Assembly (NCBI GenBank): GCA_024400815.1
Contig: JAKSMD010000004.1
Coordinates: 1-63,430 of the forward strand
Reading direction: 5' to 3'
Length of the DNA: 63,430 nt
Origin: Bacteroidales bacterium
GTDB taxonomy: Bacteria; Bacteroidota; Bacteroidia; Bacteroidales; WCHB1-69
Shown: positions 33,932-43,801 of the stretch, piece after piece
Numbering within the stretch: position 1 is the first letter of the stretch
Layout: each line of letters begins with the position of its first letter
Notes under the pieces: model-generated
Told to the model about the DNA's origin: nothing
The model's input: the letters and a program-made list of their open reading frames with translations, nothing else
Database searches by the model: none
Made by a program: the position numbers and the translations under genes

Positions 33932-33939
33932 CAAAGATA
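33932..33939 (-). promoter_or_regulatory. -7 promoter element of the GldB-like gene
   Basis: TATCTTTG then CCTCC on the minus strand, 20 bases before the ATG at 33911. Confidence 0.6.
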
Positions 33940-34007
33940 CAAAAAGCATAAAGATTGGACGGGGTGAGAGTTAATATTTTTTCTTATAAGGATATTCAAA
34001 AAAAAAC

Positions 34008-34015
34008 TATATTTG
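34008..34015 (+). promoter_or_regulatory. -7 promoter element of the giant surface protein gene
   Basis: TATATTTG followed by CCGCC, 78 bases before the ATG at 34094; the intervening leader is almost pure A and T. Confidence 0.6.
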
Positions 34016-34093
34016 CCGCCTTATATATATTAGGGTATAACATATAATGAAAAATACAACAATTAACTTAATTATTAATTAAAACAAACGCAA

Positions 34094-37000
34094 ATGAAAA
34101 AAACTGTACTTTCAAAAGTTCAGAACGGTATCATGCTGATACTGTTTGTTGTTTGCGCGATGGTGGGCTTCGCTCAAGGTTCTGAGAACTTTGCCACGAT
34201 TACCCCTAACAATACCAGCTACAACACAAAGACGACCTCTACGGGTTGGACTTGTTTGAATGCTGCTGTTGTCGCTGCAACCAACACGAATGCCATTGAA
34301 AACTGTGGCGGCCAATCTGTCGTCATCAATGGTAAAACAACTGCCGTAGGTTCCATTACCTCTCCGGTTTTAACGGGTGGTTGCGGAACTTTTTCTTTTA
34401 ATTACGGCAATGTGTTTTCAGAAAGCAAAGGCGTTTCCTTCTTATTTGAAGTGAAAAACACGAACGCTGAAGTGTTGTATGACACGACAGTGACGGTTAC
34501 GAACGCCATAGCTTCTATTGGCACTACTTTGAATTTCGAAGCCAATGTCAATATTGGCGGTGATTTTCAAGTGGTCATCACCAATCTCTCTCCCTCCAAT
34601 TCTACGAGCAACAAGGATAGATTGGCAATTTCTTGTATTGCTTGGACTGCCTACGAAGGCGGTGGCAGCGTTGTTACCATTGCTGCTCCTGCAATTTCTC
34701 CGGCTTCAGGCACTTTCTACACTCCTCAAACGATTGCTATCAATGCTGCTGAGGGCGCTTTGATTTATTACACCCTCGATGGTACTACCCCTACTCCTGC
34801 TTCTACGCTCTATACAGAACCGTTCACCGTTAGCGCAACAACCACTGTTAAAGCAATTGCTGTTGTAGGTGAAAATGCAAGTGCTGCTGCTACGGCTATT
34901 TATACCTTCCCTGTTGAAGTGGCCAATATCGCTGCTTTCAAAGAAAATGGTGTGAACAATACGCTTTACAAAATCACGGGCGACGTTAAGGTTATCTATC
35001 AAAATGCCGCAAGTGGTTACTTGTATGTTCAAGATGAAACAGGCGCTTTGTTATTCTACAAATACAACAATAACGAATACGAAAATGGTGATGTGATCAG
35101 CGGCGGTCTTTGCGGTACTTATGGCCTTTATGGTAATGCTCCGCAAATGGCTGGTGCTTTGAATCCTGCTGAAGGCGTTGCCGGTACTCCAGTAGAACCT
35201 ATCGTCGTTACTATCGCTGACTTGCAAAGCGATTTCGCTTCCTATTTGCACAAATTGGTTACCATCAACAATGTTAACTTCGATGGCAACTACTCTTACA
35301 CCCTGAACAACAGAGGCAATTCTGCTATCATTTCCGATGGCGAAAATACCATGACTTTCTACAACCAATACAAAACTTTGGATTGCGCTGTGAATGGCAC
35401 CACGAATTATAGCATCACGGGTATCGTTTACAACTACAACACTACCAAAGAAATCTCTCCGCGCGATTGCCAAGATATCGTCGCTGACGAAACCGTAGCA
35501 AGTCTTCCTTATACGCTCGATTTCGATGCACACAACGATAGTCGTTTCGTTATCGAAAATGGTACTGCTACCAACAAATGGTACGTTGGCCAAGCTTCTG
35601 GTTTTGACAACAACAAGTTGTTCATCTCCAACAACGGCGTAACAAACAAATATGCCAACACCGCTTCTACCGTTTCTGCTTATCGTACCATCAATATTCC
35701 TGCAGCTGGCGCTATGGTGTCTTTCGACTGCAGAGTTATGGGCGAAACCAATTACGACTACTTGTCCGTTTCTATCCGCAAGGATAATGAAACAACAGAA
35801 TTGGGCCAAGTGAGCGGCAGCAATGAATGGACAAACGTTACTTACTTCATTGATCCAGCAATGGCTGGTGCTGCAGACCTTGTTTTCACTTGGACCAATG
35901 ATGCTTCTACTGCAAACCAATTCCCAGCAGCTATCGATAACATCACCGTTGTTGAAAATCCTTGTTCTCCAGTGTCCAACTTGACCGCTACCGTATCCGG
36001 TACAACGGCCACCATCGCTTGGACCGCTGTTGAAGGTCAAAATGCATGGGTTGTTGAATACAAACCTGCCGACCGTACAGAATGGCATGCCGTGAATGCT
36101 ACCAGCAACTCTGTTGTATTGGCAGACCTCACCGGTAATACCGCTTACAATGTCAGAGTAAAAGCTGATTGCGGCGCAATGAATAGCATTTGGACCAATG
36201 CTGATTTCGCTATCGACTGCCAAAATTTGACCGTCGGCGATCCTCAAGATATTATCATCGGTACAGGTACGTCCACGACCAACAACTACATTTGGCCGGG
36301 TTATTACGGATGGCAATATTCTGCTCATTTGTATGATATGGAACAATATGGACAAGTGAACTCCATCGCTATGTATTTGAATTCTGCCTCTACCTCAACG
36401 GGTTCTTCTATGACTATTTGGGTGAAAGAAGTGGACAACGATTTTGCTTTTAATTCAAGCAATAGATTCAACGATTTTGTAGATGGTGCACAAGAAATTT
36501 TCACAGGCACTCCTGACTTCTCCCAAGCAGGTTGGATAGAATTTCCTATCCAAAACTTCACCCTTTCTGAAGGTAAGGACTTGCTCGTCATTATCCATGG
36601 TGTCGGCTGTTCTGCCAGTGGTGGCTGCAGCAAAACTACTCGCTACACCTCTACCCCCAACAAAATGTGGTATAAGAGCCAAGATACTTCTGACCCTGGC
36701 TATAACACTGCAGGTACTGTCTCTTCCTATAGAGCTAATCTCAAAATCAACATGACTAGCGAAGTTTGTGCTGATGTTCCTGCTTGCGCAGAACCGACTA
36801 ACTTGACTGTTTCCAATGTCACCGCTAATAGCGCAGAAATCGCTTGGAATGCGGGCGCAGACGAAACCGCTTGGACAGTTGAATACAGAACCGCTGATTC
36901 AGAAGACTGGACTGCAGCTGAAGCTGCTGAAACCAACTATGTATTAAATGGTTTGACAGCAAATACTCCGTATGTTGTTCGCGTAGCAGCTAACTGCGGC

Positions 37001-40000
37001 GACAATAACAGCGAATACATCGCTGCCTCCTTCACCACGCTTTCCAATTGTTTGGCTCCTATCAATACTACCAATGTAAACGACTACAATAACACTTCTC
37101 TTTATTGGACCGCTGTTAATAATGAAACCGCTTGGATGGTAGAATACAAACAAGCTTCTGCTTCCGATTGGGTATCTGTTCAAGTTGCTAATGAACCCGT
37201 GTTTGTAATCAGCAATCTTGCTAACAGCACTTTGTATGATGTTCGCATCAAAGCGCTTTGCGATGCAGAAAACGAAAGCGAATGGGCAACCTATCAGTTT
37301 ACCTCCGATTGTGCCCTTATCACTTTGCCATATACTGAAGGTTTTGAAAGTTATGCTACAAACGCTGATCCAGATTGCTGGACCATGCTCAATAGCACAC
37401 ACACTACCTCCTCTTATCCGACTGCTTATGTGTACAATAGTTCTTCTTATGTTCACAGTGGCAGCAAATCACTCTATTTCAAATCTAGCAGCACGACTCC
37501 TATCTATGCTGTCATCCCTGCTTTTGAAGCTGAAAATGCAAGCGTTACTTTCTTCTACAGAAATGAAGGCGTCTCTACTTCTAATGGCATCCTTTCTATC
37601 GGTACCATGACGGATCCAACGGACGCTTCTACTTTTGTTGAAGTAAGATCCTTTGACCAGACGACCACTATTACCGAAGCTTCTGTGAACTTCTTCAATT
37701 TGAATGGCGCTCGCATCGCTTTCAAATATACAGGAGGATCTTATAACAACTACTATCTCGGTATTGACGACATCAATGTGGAAATGATTTCAACTTGCGT
37801 TATGCCTAATAATATCGAAGTTGCGAATGTTACCACGAATAGCGCTGACCTTACTTGGGAAGCAGGTAATACCGAAACCGCTTGGCAAATCGAATATGGC
37901 ATGGCTGGTTTCGAACAAGGCACGGGCACTGTCGTAAATGCCAACACCCCTGCTTATACCTTGTCTAATTTGACTCCAAGTACGACGTATGATTTCTATC
38001 TTCGTTCTATTTGTGGCGGTGGCGACAACAGCGATTGGACACATGTATATTCTTTCCGTACAGAATCTACTTGCGAAGTCGCTATCCCATTCTTCGAATC
38101 TTTTGAACCTTCAAGTGAAAACTTACCATGCTGGACCATCATCGACAACAATGGAGATGGCGATATGTGGAAAATTGAAGCATACAACGGTCATACCGGT
38201 AACTACTCTGCTCGTATCTACACCGACTATAACGAAGGTATGGATGATGACTACTTGATTACCCCGGGTATGTATTTGACAGGCAATCAATATCTTTCTT
38301 TCTACACAAGAGCAAATTCAACCAGCGAACCTAATGCTATTGAAGTACGCTTATCTACTACAGGTAAAAATCCTGCTGATTTTTCTACCGTATTGATGCC
38401 AACCACAGAAATCGGCCAAACCACATATCAACATTACAATATCGACCTCACCGCATACACAGGTAAGGTTTACATTGCCTTCCACGTCCCTGCTAATGGT
38501 CCTGATGGCTGGTATCTCTATGTGGATGACATTGAAGTGGGCAATTATTTGTCTTGCTATGCTCCTGAAGATATTACTGTGTCCGATATTACGGACCATT
38601 CTGCAGATATTGCTTGGACACCTACTCATGGCGAAACTGACTTTGTTGTTGAATACAAAGCTGCTGAAGATGCTGCTTGGAATAGTGTTACTGTATCAGG
38701 CACTACCACCACCTTAAGCTTAAATGCTTCTACAAATTATATGGTTAGAGTAAAAGCTATTTGTTCTGCTGATGACGAAAGCGATTATTCTGAAATAGTT
38801 ACTTTGAACACACCTTGTCAAGGTGGTGGTGATGTTACCATTGGTACGAGCACAAACACTTACAACGGTTATATCATTGACAACTATTACGGCTATTCCT
38901 ATTCTCAACAGATTTACACGGCTGACGAAATTGGTATGGCTGGTGAAATCCAATCCTTCGCACTTCAATATGCATATTCAAGCCCTACGACGGATAAGAA
39001 TAATGTTGAAGTCTATATGGCACATACCAGCAAATCATCATTCAGCAGTTCTTCTGATTGGATTACCTCCGGTCTCCAACTGGTTTACTCTGGTAGTTTG
39101 AACTGTTCTCAAGGCTGGAATACCTTTGTTTTGGATAATCCTTTCTCTTATGATGGTGTTTCTAACCTCGTTTTGGTGGTTAACGATAAGTCTAATGATT
39201 ACAATGGGTCTGCTTATGTTTTCAATGTCTCACCTTGTAGTGGCAACAAGGCCTTATTATATCATAATGATTATAGCCAATTCTCAGGTACACAATCCGC
39301 AAGCTTTATAGCCGCAAATCGTAACAACATTACGTTCAGTATTTGTCCTTCTGACGAATCGGTTTGTCGTGTTCCTTCTGAAGTGACGGTATCCAATCTC
39401 ACCGACCATTCCGTTGATGTAGCTTGGACGGCTATTCCAGGTGCAACAGATTTCGCAGTGGAATACAAGCTGGCGAGCGATGCGGCTTGGAACACCGTAA
39501 TGGTTACCGGTACTTCTACCACTTTGAACCTGGTGGATGCTTCTACTTATGAAATTAGAGTGAAGACTATCTGTTCCGCAGAATCTGAAAGCGATTATAC
39601 CGATGTGATAACCGTTAACACGCCTTGTTTAGGTTTTGCTGATGTCACTATTGGTACAGGTACTTCAGAAAATTCCAATATCCCATTTTACGGTCTTTAC
39701 AATTATTCTTATTCTCAACAAATTTACGATGCAGCTGATATTCCTAGCGGTGGTAAGATTCAATCTATCCAATTCTATTGCATTGCGGCCCCATCAGCTT
39801 CTACTATTGGTAATATCAAGATTTGGATGGCTAATACCAACAAATCCACATTCTCCAGCACAACGGACTATATCAACCCGTCTGATTTGACCTTAGTATG
39901 TGAAGTTCCTACTTACGATTATGAAACGGGTTGGAACACCTTTACTTTGGATGAACCGTTCGAATATGACGGCACTTCAAACCTTGTAATAGCTTACTAC

Positions 40001-43000
40001 GAAGGAAATAATAGTTGGGGTTCAGCTTCTTTCCAAGTTCATTCTACCAATGGTACGAAAGCTATTTATCATTACAACGACACACAATCATCCGTTTCTT
40101 GGTCAAATCCGGCTTCAGCTTCTGGCAGCAAGGGTACTTTATCAGTTCGCAACAATATCAAGTTGGGCATGTGTCCTCCATCCGAAAAAGATATCGTCTT
40201 GATGGATGCTGAACCTATTGCTGACGCTTGCGATTTGAGCAACGCCCAATTGACCATCACCGTTAAGAACAATAATGTCGGCAGCGCTATCAGCAGTTTC
40301 GTTGCAAGTTACCAAGTGAACGGCGGCGATGTGGTTGCTGAAAATGTCAATCTGGCTACGCCTATCGCTGTTGGTGCTTCTTACGAATACACCTTCGCCA
40401 ATGCTCCTGTTTTGGTTGACGCAGTGAACAACATCAACATTACCCTCACCTATCCTGGCGATGGCAATGAAGACAACAATACGATGACGCTCGGACCAAT
40501 CAACCTCATTACGCCGGTTGAAGTTCCATTTGAAGAAAACTTCTCTTCTGTTACCTTCGGCCAAGGTGGTTGGAATGCTGGTTCTTTGAACGAAAATCCG
40601 GTCAACTGGACTATTTCCGCAGGTACTCCTACTTACACTTATAGCGACGAATATGATGCAGCTGCTTATATGATGACGCCATGTCTCCATATCCCTGCTG
40701 GTCAATATCTCGTTTCTTATGATTACAATGCGCTTGACGTTCTTCCTGAAAATATGGTTGTTTACATCGGTACTTCCTCTAATCCTGCAGATTGGACCGT
40801 TATCGAACAACATGAAGATTTCGTTCATACGGCTACTGCTAATCATGTTGATTACCTCTTCAACAATACTGAGGATGGTATCTATTATGTTATCGCAAAA
40901 GCTGCTTCCCCAAGAGGTGGTATGGGTATGACCTTCGATAACTTGAGCATCAAACCTGCTTATACCGTTACCGTTAACGCTGGCGACCATGGTACTACAA
41001 TTCCTACGGGCGTGAATTATGTTGTGGCTGGTTCTGACCTTACCATCAACATCTTGCCGGATGCTGGTTACCATGTTGCTACCATTACTGTAGATGGTGC
41101 TCGTATGGCTATAGATGAAGACAATACCGCTACAGTTTATCCATTCACATTAAATGACATCAATAGCAATGTAGTAGTAGATGTTACTTTTGCTGGCACT
41201 CAATACCATGTCGTGAAGAATGTAAACGTTGCTACGCCAAACGGTCACTTCGTACCTGCTGCAACGGATCTCGTTGAAGCTGGCGAAGCACTTACCGTTA
41301 CGGCTGTTGCAGATGCACACTATCATTTGTCAAGCTTCTTGATTAGCAATAATCCTCGTTTACACGGTACTGAATATATTAATGATGTTACGAGAAATGG
41401 TAACAACTATAGCTATGATTTCGCTCATATCTACAGCAACAAATATATTACAGCTTCCTTCAACATTGATACCGTAGGTATTCACTACATCGTATTGGAC
41501 GGTCAAGGCACCATCAACAACCGTTTTGTTGTTGACGCTAACACCACGCTTCCGGCTTCCTTCGACCAATATGTGAATTATGGTTCTGACCTGTTGAGCA
41601 CGATTGTCCCTGCTCCTGGTTATCATATTGCGAATATCAATATCAATGGAGTTGACCATAATGTGAATGCTTGGTCATTCGAAAATATCTCTGAAGAACA
41701 ATATGTAACCATCACCTTCGCTTTGAATGATTATCAAATCACCACCAACGCTATCGGTAATGGTACGGTTTCTGGCGGTGTTGAATTCACCTATGATCCT
41801 GCCTTCACTTATACTTTCGAAGCTCAAGCTGACGAAAATGCGCATATCGTAAGCGTCTTGCGTAACAATGTTGCTCTCCCTGTTGCAGATCCTGATTACT
41901 ATACTGAAACATTGACCAACATCACTGAAAACTACGATTATGTAGTTCGTTTCGCAAGCAACTTCTTCACCGTTAATGCTTCTGCTGGTGCTCATGGTTT
42001 GATTTCTCCAGTTGGCGCTACTACTTATCATTACGGTGTTGATGCTGATTACAGCATTACCGCTAATGCAGGTTACTACATTTCTTCTATCACAGTAGAT
42101 GGTGAAACCACCAACTACACCCAAGCTGATGGATTGAATGAAACCGTTATCACCTTCGCTAATATTCTCGAAGATCATAACATCCATGCTACCTTCGCTC
42201 AATATCAATACACCATCACCGTGAATGCGGGTGCTCATGGTACTGTTTCTCCGACCACGCATACTTATGCTTACGGTGCAACACCTACCTTCACCATCAC
42301 GCCAAACGCTGGTTATGGTATTGAAAACGTAACCGTTGACGGTGCTTCTGTTGGCACTCCTGCTACATACACCTTCGCTGCTTTGAATGCAGATCATACT
42401 TTGGCTGCTACATTTGCACAATATGAATACACCATCACCGCTATCGCTGGCAACGGCGGTAACATCACTCCTGCTGGTGTAACTCCGATGTTCTACAATG
42501 GTGACCAAACTTACACCATCGCTGCTGCAACGGGTTATCATATTGAAGACGTTTACGTCGACGGTGCTTCTGTTGGCGCTGTTACTACTTACACCTTCAC
42601 TGATGTTCAAGCTAACCACACCATTGCTGCTACATTTGCTCCTAATGAATACACCATCACGGTTAACCAACCGGCTAATGGTAACATCAACCCGGGCACA
42701 ATGACTGTTCTCTATGGCGCAACTCCTACCTTCGTAATCACTCCGGCTACAGGTTACAATGTTGCTACCATCACTTTGAACGGCACCAATGTTATGGCTA
42801 ACGCAACCAATGTCAATGGCACTTACACTTACACCTTGCCTGCAGTTGCTGCTAACCAAACTTTGACCGCTACCATGACGCTGAAGACCTTCACCATCAC
42901 GGCTACGGCTGGCGCTAATGGCTCTATTGCTCCTGCTGGCACAGCTACCGTTAACTACGGTGAAACGAAAGCTTACACCATCACTCCTGCTAACGGTTAC

Positions 43001-43642
43001 GTTATCGACAATGTAACGGTTGACGGTATGACTATGGGCGCTGTTTCCGCTTACACCTTCGTTAATGTGGTCGCTAACCACACCATCAACGCTACTTTCA
43101 GACTTGCTGAATGTGAAATTCCTTCTAATATGCAGACGATCAACATTGATACTACAACGGCTACGTTGAGCTGGTATCACCCAGGTGCTCAATCCTATGA
43201 TATCCAATACAAAGCAATCAATGCTGCTACATTCACTTCTATCAGCAATGTTACCGGTTTCAGCTACTTGTTGACCAACTTGCAACCGAGCACCACATAC
43301 GTATGGTATGTACGCGCTAATTGCTTGGCTAACAACTCCAGCGAATGGACCAATGGCTGCAACTTCCGCACTTTGGACAACAACAACACCATCGGTGTTG
43401 AAGAATACACTGAAAACCTCGTGAAAGTTTACGCTAATAGCAACAATGTCTATATCATCAACGAAAACAATGTCCAAATCGACAATGTTATGATTTATGA
43501 CATCTATGGTAAATTGCTCTACAACGGTCAAGTGAACAGCACTTCCGAAGTGATTTCCATGAATGTGGCTACGGGTACTTACATGGTTAGATTATCTACT
43601 GATAAGGGTATGTTGAACTACAAACTCTATCTCAACAGATAA
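34094..43642 (+). CDS. Giant multidomain T9SS surface protein, adhesin-like
   Basis: A 3182-residue secreted protein with a Sec signal (cleavage after VGFAQ). Domains in order: a beta-rich N-terminal domain (30-195), a chitobiase-C-terminal-like module (196-275, TLDGTTPTPAS), an OB/DUF5689-like domain (276-465), and four choice-of-anchor-J-like sheets (starting about 466, 1077, 1330, 2143). There are seven fibronectin III modules, each opening with Cys (about 623, 897, 986, 1234, 1488, 1758, 3007) and a ~175-residue domain repeated three times (about 714, 1576, 1849). A CARDB-like module (2030-2142), InlB-B-type repeats (2290-3006) and a T9SS sorting domain (about 3097-3182, VMIYDIYGKLLYN) complete it. 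No catalytic motif was seen, so binding or matrix roles are likely. Codon choice is strongly biased, suggesting high expression. Confidence 0.88.
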   Translation: MKKTVLSKVQNGIMLILFVVCAMVGFAQGSENFATITPNNTSYNTKTTSTGWTCLNAAVVAATNTNAIENCGGQSVVINGKTTAVGSITSPVLTGGCGTFSFNYGNVFSESKGVSFLFEVKNTNAEVLYDTTVTVTNAIASIGTTLNFEANVNIGGDFQVVITNLSPSNSTSNKDRLAISCIAWTAYEGGGSVVTIAAPAISPASGTFYTPQTIAINAAEGALIYYTLDGTTPTPASTLYTEPFTVSATTTVKAIAVVGENASAAATAIYTFPVEVANIAAFKENGVNNTLYKITGDVKVIYQNAASGYLYVQDETGALLFYKYNNNEYENGDVISGGLCGTYGLYGNAPQMAGALNPAEGVAGTPVEPIVVTIADLQSDFASYLHKLVTINNVNFDGNYSYTLNNRGNSAIISDGENTMTFYNQYKTLDCAVNGTTNYSITGIVYNYNTTKEISPRDCQDIVADETVASLPYTLDFDAHNDSRFVIENGTATNKWYVGQASGFDNNKLFISNNGVTNKYANTASTVSAYRTINIPAAGAMVSFDCRVMGETNYDYLSVSIRKDNETTELGQVSGSNEWTNVTYFIDPAMAGAADLVFTWTNDASTANQFPAAIDNITVVENPCSPVSNLTATVSGTTATIAWTAVEGQNAWVVEYKPADRTEWHAVNATSNSVVLADLTGNTAYNVRVKADCGAMNSIWTNADFAIDCQNLTVGDPQDIIIGTGTSTTNNYIWPGYYGWQYSAHLYDMEQYGQVNSIAMYLNSASTSTGSSMTIWVKEVDNDFAFNSSNRFNDFVDGAQEIFTGTPDFSQAGWIEFPIQNFTLSEGKDLLVIIHGVGCSASGGCSKTTRYTSTPNKMWYKSQDTSDPGYNTAGTVSSYRANLKINMTSEVCADVPACAEPTNLTVSNVTANSAEIAWNAGADETAWTVEYRTADSEDWTAAEAAETNYVLNGLTANTPYVVRVAANCGDNNSEYIAASFTTLSNCLAPINTTNVNDYNNTSLYWTAVNNETAWMVEYKQASASDWVSVQVANEPVFVISNLANSTLYDVRIKALCDAENESEWATYQFTSDCALITLPYTEGFESYATNADPDCWTMLNSTHTTSSYPTAYVYNSSSYVHSGSKSLYFKSSSTTPIYAVIPAFEAENASVTFFYRNEGVSTSNGILSIGTMTDPTDASTFVEVRSFDQTTTITEASVNFFNLNGARIAFKYTGGSYNNYYLGIDDINVEMISTCVMPNNIEVANVTTNSADLTWEAGNTETAWQIEYGMAGFEQGTGTVVNANTPAYTLSNLTPSTTYDFYLRSICGGGDNSDWTHVYSFRTESTCEVAIPFFESFEPSSENLPCWTIIDNNGDGDMWKIEAYNGHTGNYSARIYTDYNEGMDDDYLITPGMYLTGNQYLSFYTRANSTSEPNAIEVRLSTTGKNPADFSTVLMPTTEIGQTTYQHYNIDLTAYTGKVYIAFHVPANGPDGWYLYVDDIEVGNYLSCYAPEDITVSDITDHSADIAWTPTHGETDFVVEYKAAEDAAWNSVTVSGTTTTLSLNASTNYMVRVKAICSADDESDYSEIVTLNTPCQGGGDVTIGTSTNTYNGYIIDNYYGYSYSQQIYTADEIGMAGEIQSFALQYAYSSPTTDKNNVEVYMAHTSKSSFSSSSDWITSGLQLVYSGSLNCSQGWNTFVLDNPFSYDGVSNLVLVVNDKSNDYNGSAYVFNVSPCSGNKALLYHNDYSQFSGTQSASFIAANRNNITFSICPSDESVCRVPSEVTVSNLTDHSVDVAWTAIPGATDFAVEYKLASDAAWNTVMVTGTSTTLNLVDASTYEIRVKTICSAESESDYTDVITVNTPCLGFADVTIGTGTSENSNIPFYGLYNYSYSQQIYDAADIPSGGKIQSIQFYCIAAPSASTIGNIKIWMANTNKSTFSSTTDYINPSDLTLVCEVPTYDYETGWNTFTLDEPFEYDGTSNLVIAYYEGNNSWGSASFQVHSTNGTKAIYHYNDTQSSVSWSNPASASGSKGTLSVRNNIKLGMCPPSEKDIVLMDAEPIADACDLSNAQLTITVKNNNVGSAISSFVASYQVNGGDVVAENVNLATPIAVGASYEYTFANAPVLVDAVNNINITLTYPGDGNEDNNTMTLGPINLITPVEVPFEENFSSVTFGQGGWNAGSLNENPVNWTISAGTPTYTYSDEYDAAAYMMTPCLHIPAGQYLVSYDYNALDVLPENMVVYIGTSSNPADWTVIEQHEDFVHTATANHVDYLFNNTEDGIYYVIAKAASPRGGMGMTFDNLSIKPAYTVTVNAGDHGTTIPTGVNYVVAGSDLTINILPDAGYHVATITVDGARMAIDEDNTATVYPFTLNDINSNVVVDVTFAGTQYHVVKNVNVATPNGHFVPAATDLVEAGEALTVTAVADAHYHLSSFLISNNPRLHGTEYINDVTRNGNNYSYDFAHIYSNKYITASFNIDTVGIHYIVLDGQGTINNRFVVDANTTLPASFDQYVNYGSDLLSTIVPAPGYHIANININGVDHNVNAWSFENISEEQYVTITFALNDYQITTNAIGNGTVSGGVEFTYDPAFTYTFEAQADENAHIVSVLRNNVALPVADPDYYTETLTNITENYDYVVRFASNFFTVNASAGAHGLISPVGATTYHYGVDADYSITANAGYYISSITVDGETTNYTQADGLNETVITFANILEDHNIHATFAQYQYTITVNAGAHGTVSPTTHTYAYGATPTFTITPNAGYGIENVTVDGASVGTPATYTFAALNADHTLAATFAQYEYTITAIAGNGGNITPAGVTPMFYNGDQTYTIAAATGYHIEDVYVDGASVGAVTTYTFTDVQANHTIAATFAPNEYTITVNQPANGNINPGTMTVLYGATPTFVITPATGYNVATITLNGTNVMANATNVNGTYTYTLPAVAANQTLTATMTLKTFTITATAGANGSIAPAGTATVNYGETKAYTITPANGYVIDNVTVDGMTMGAVSAYTFVNVVANHTINATFRLAECEIPSNMQTINIDTTTATLSWYHPGAQSYDIQYKAINAATFTSISNVTGFSYLLTNLQPSTTYVWYVRANCLANNSSEWTNGCNFRTLDNNNTIGVEEYTENLVKVYANSNNVYIINENNVQIDNVMIYDIYGKLLYNGQVNSTSEVISMNVATGTYMVRLSTDKGMLNYKLYLNR

Positions 43643-43671
43643 TCGCTGCTTTAAGTATTCAATACTTTTCA

Positions 43672-43702
43672 AAAGGGTGACTTTCGGGTCACCCTTTTTT
43701 TA
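43672..43702 (+). terminator. Rho-independent terminator of the giant gene
   Basis: AAAGGGTGAC and GTCACCC pair around a six-base loop and are followed by seven T residues, 30 bases after the stop codon. Confidence 0.85.
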
Positions 43703-43749
43703 TACAATAATTATATATAATAGTTCGGCTTTTGGGAAATTAAAAATGT

Positions 43750-43757
43750 TATCTTTG
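43750..43757 (+). promoter_or_regulatory. -7 promoter element of glutamine synthetase
   Basis: TATCTTTG followed by CACCCC, 44 bases before the ATG at 43802. A TTTG at 43731-43734 could be the -33 box, but the 15-base spacing is shorter than usual. Confidence 0.6.
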
Positions 43758-43801
43758 CACCCCCTAAAAAAGCATTTAATAATAAATAAAAATATAGTAT
43801 T

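Noticed and set aside
41675-43531. A 618-codon open frame on the minus strand, plus similar antisense frames at 35051-36355 and 40142-41074
   Set aside because: They are mirror frames of the giant gene caused by its codon bias; their translations are Ser/Ile/Val-rich with no signal, domain or promoter.
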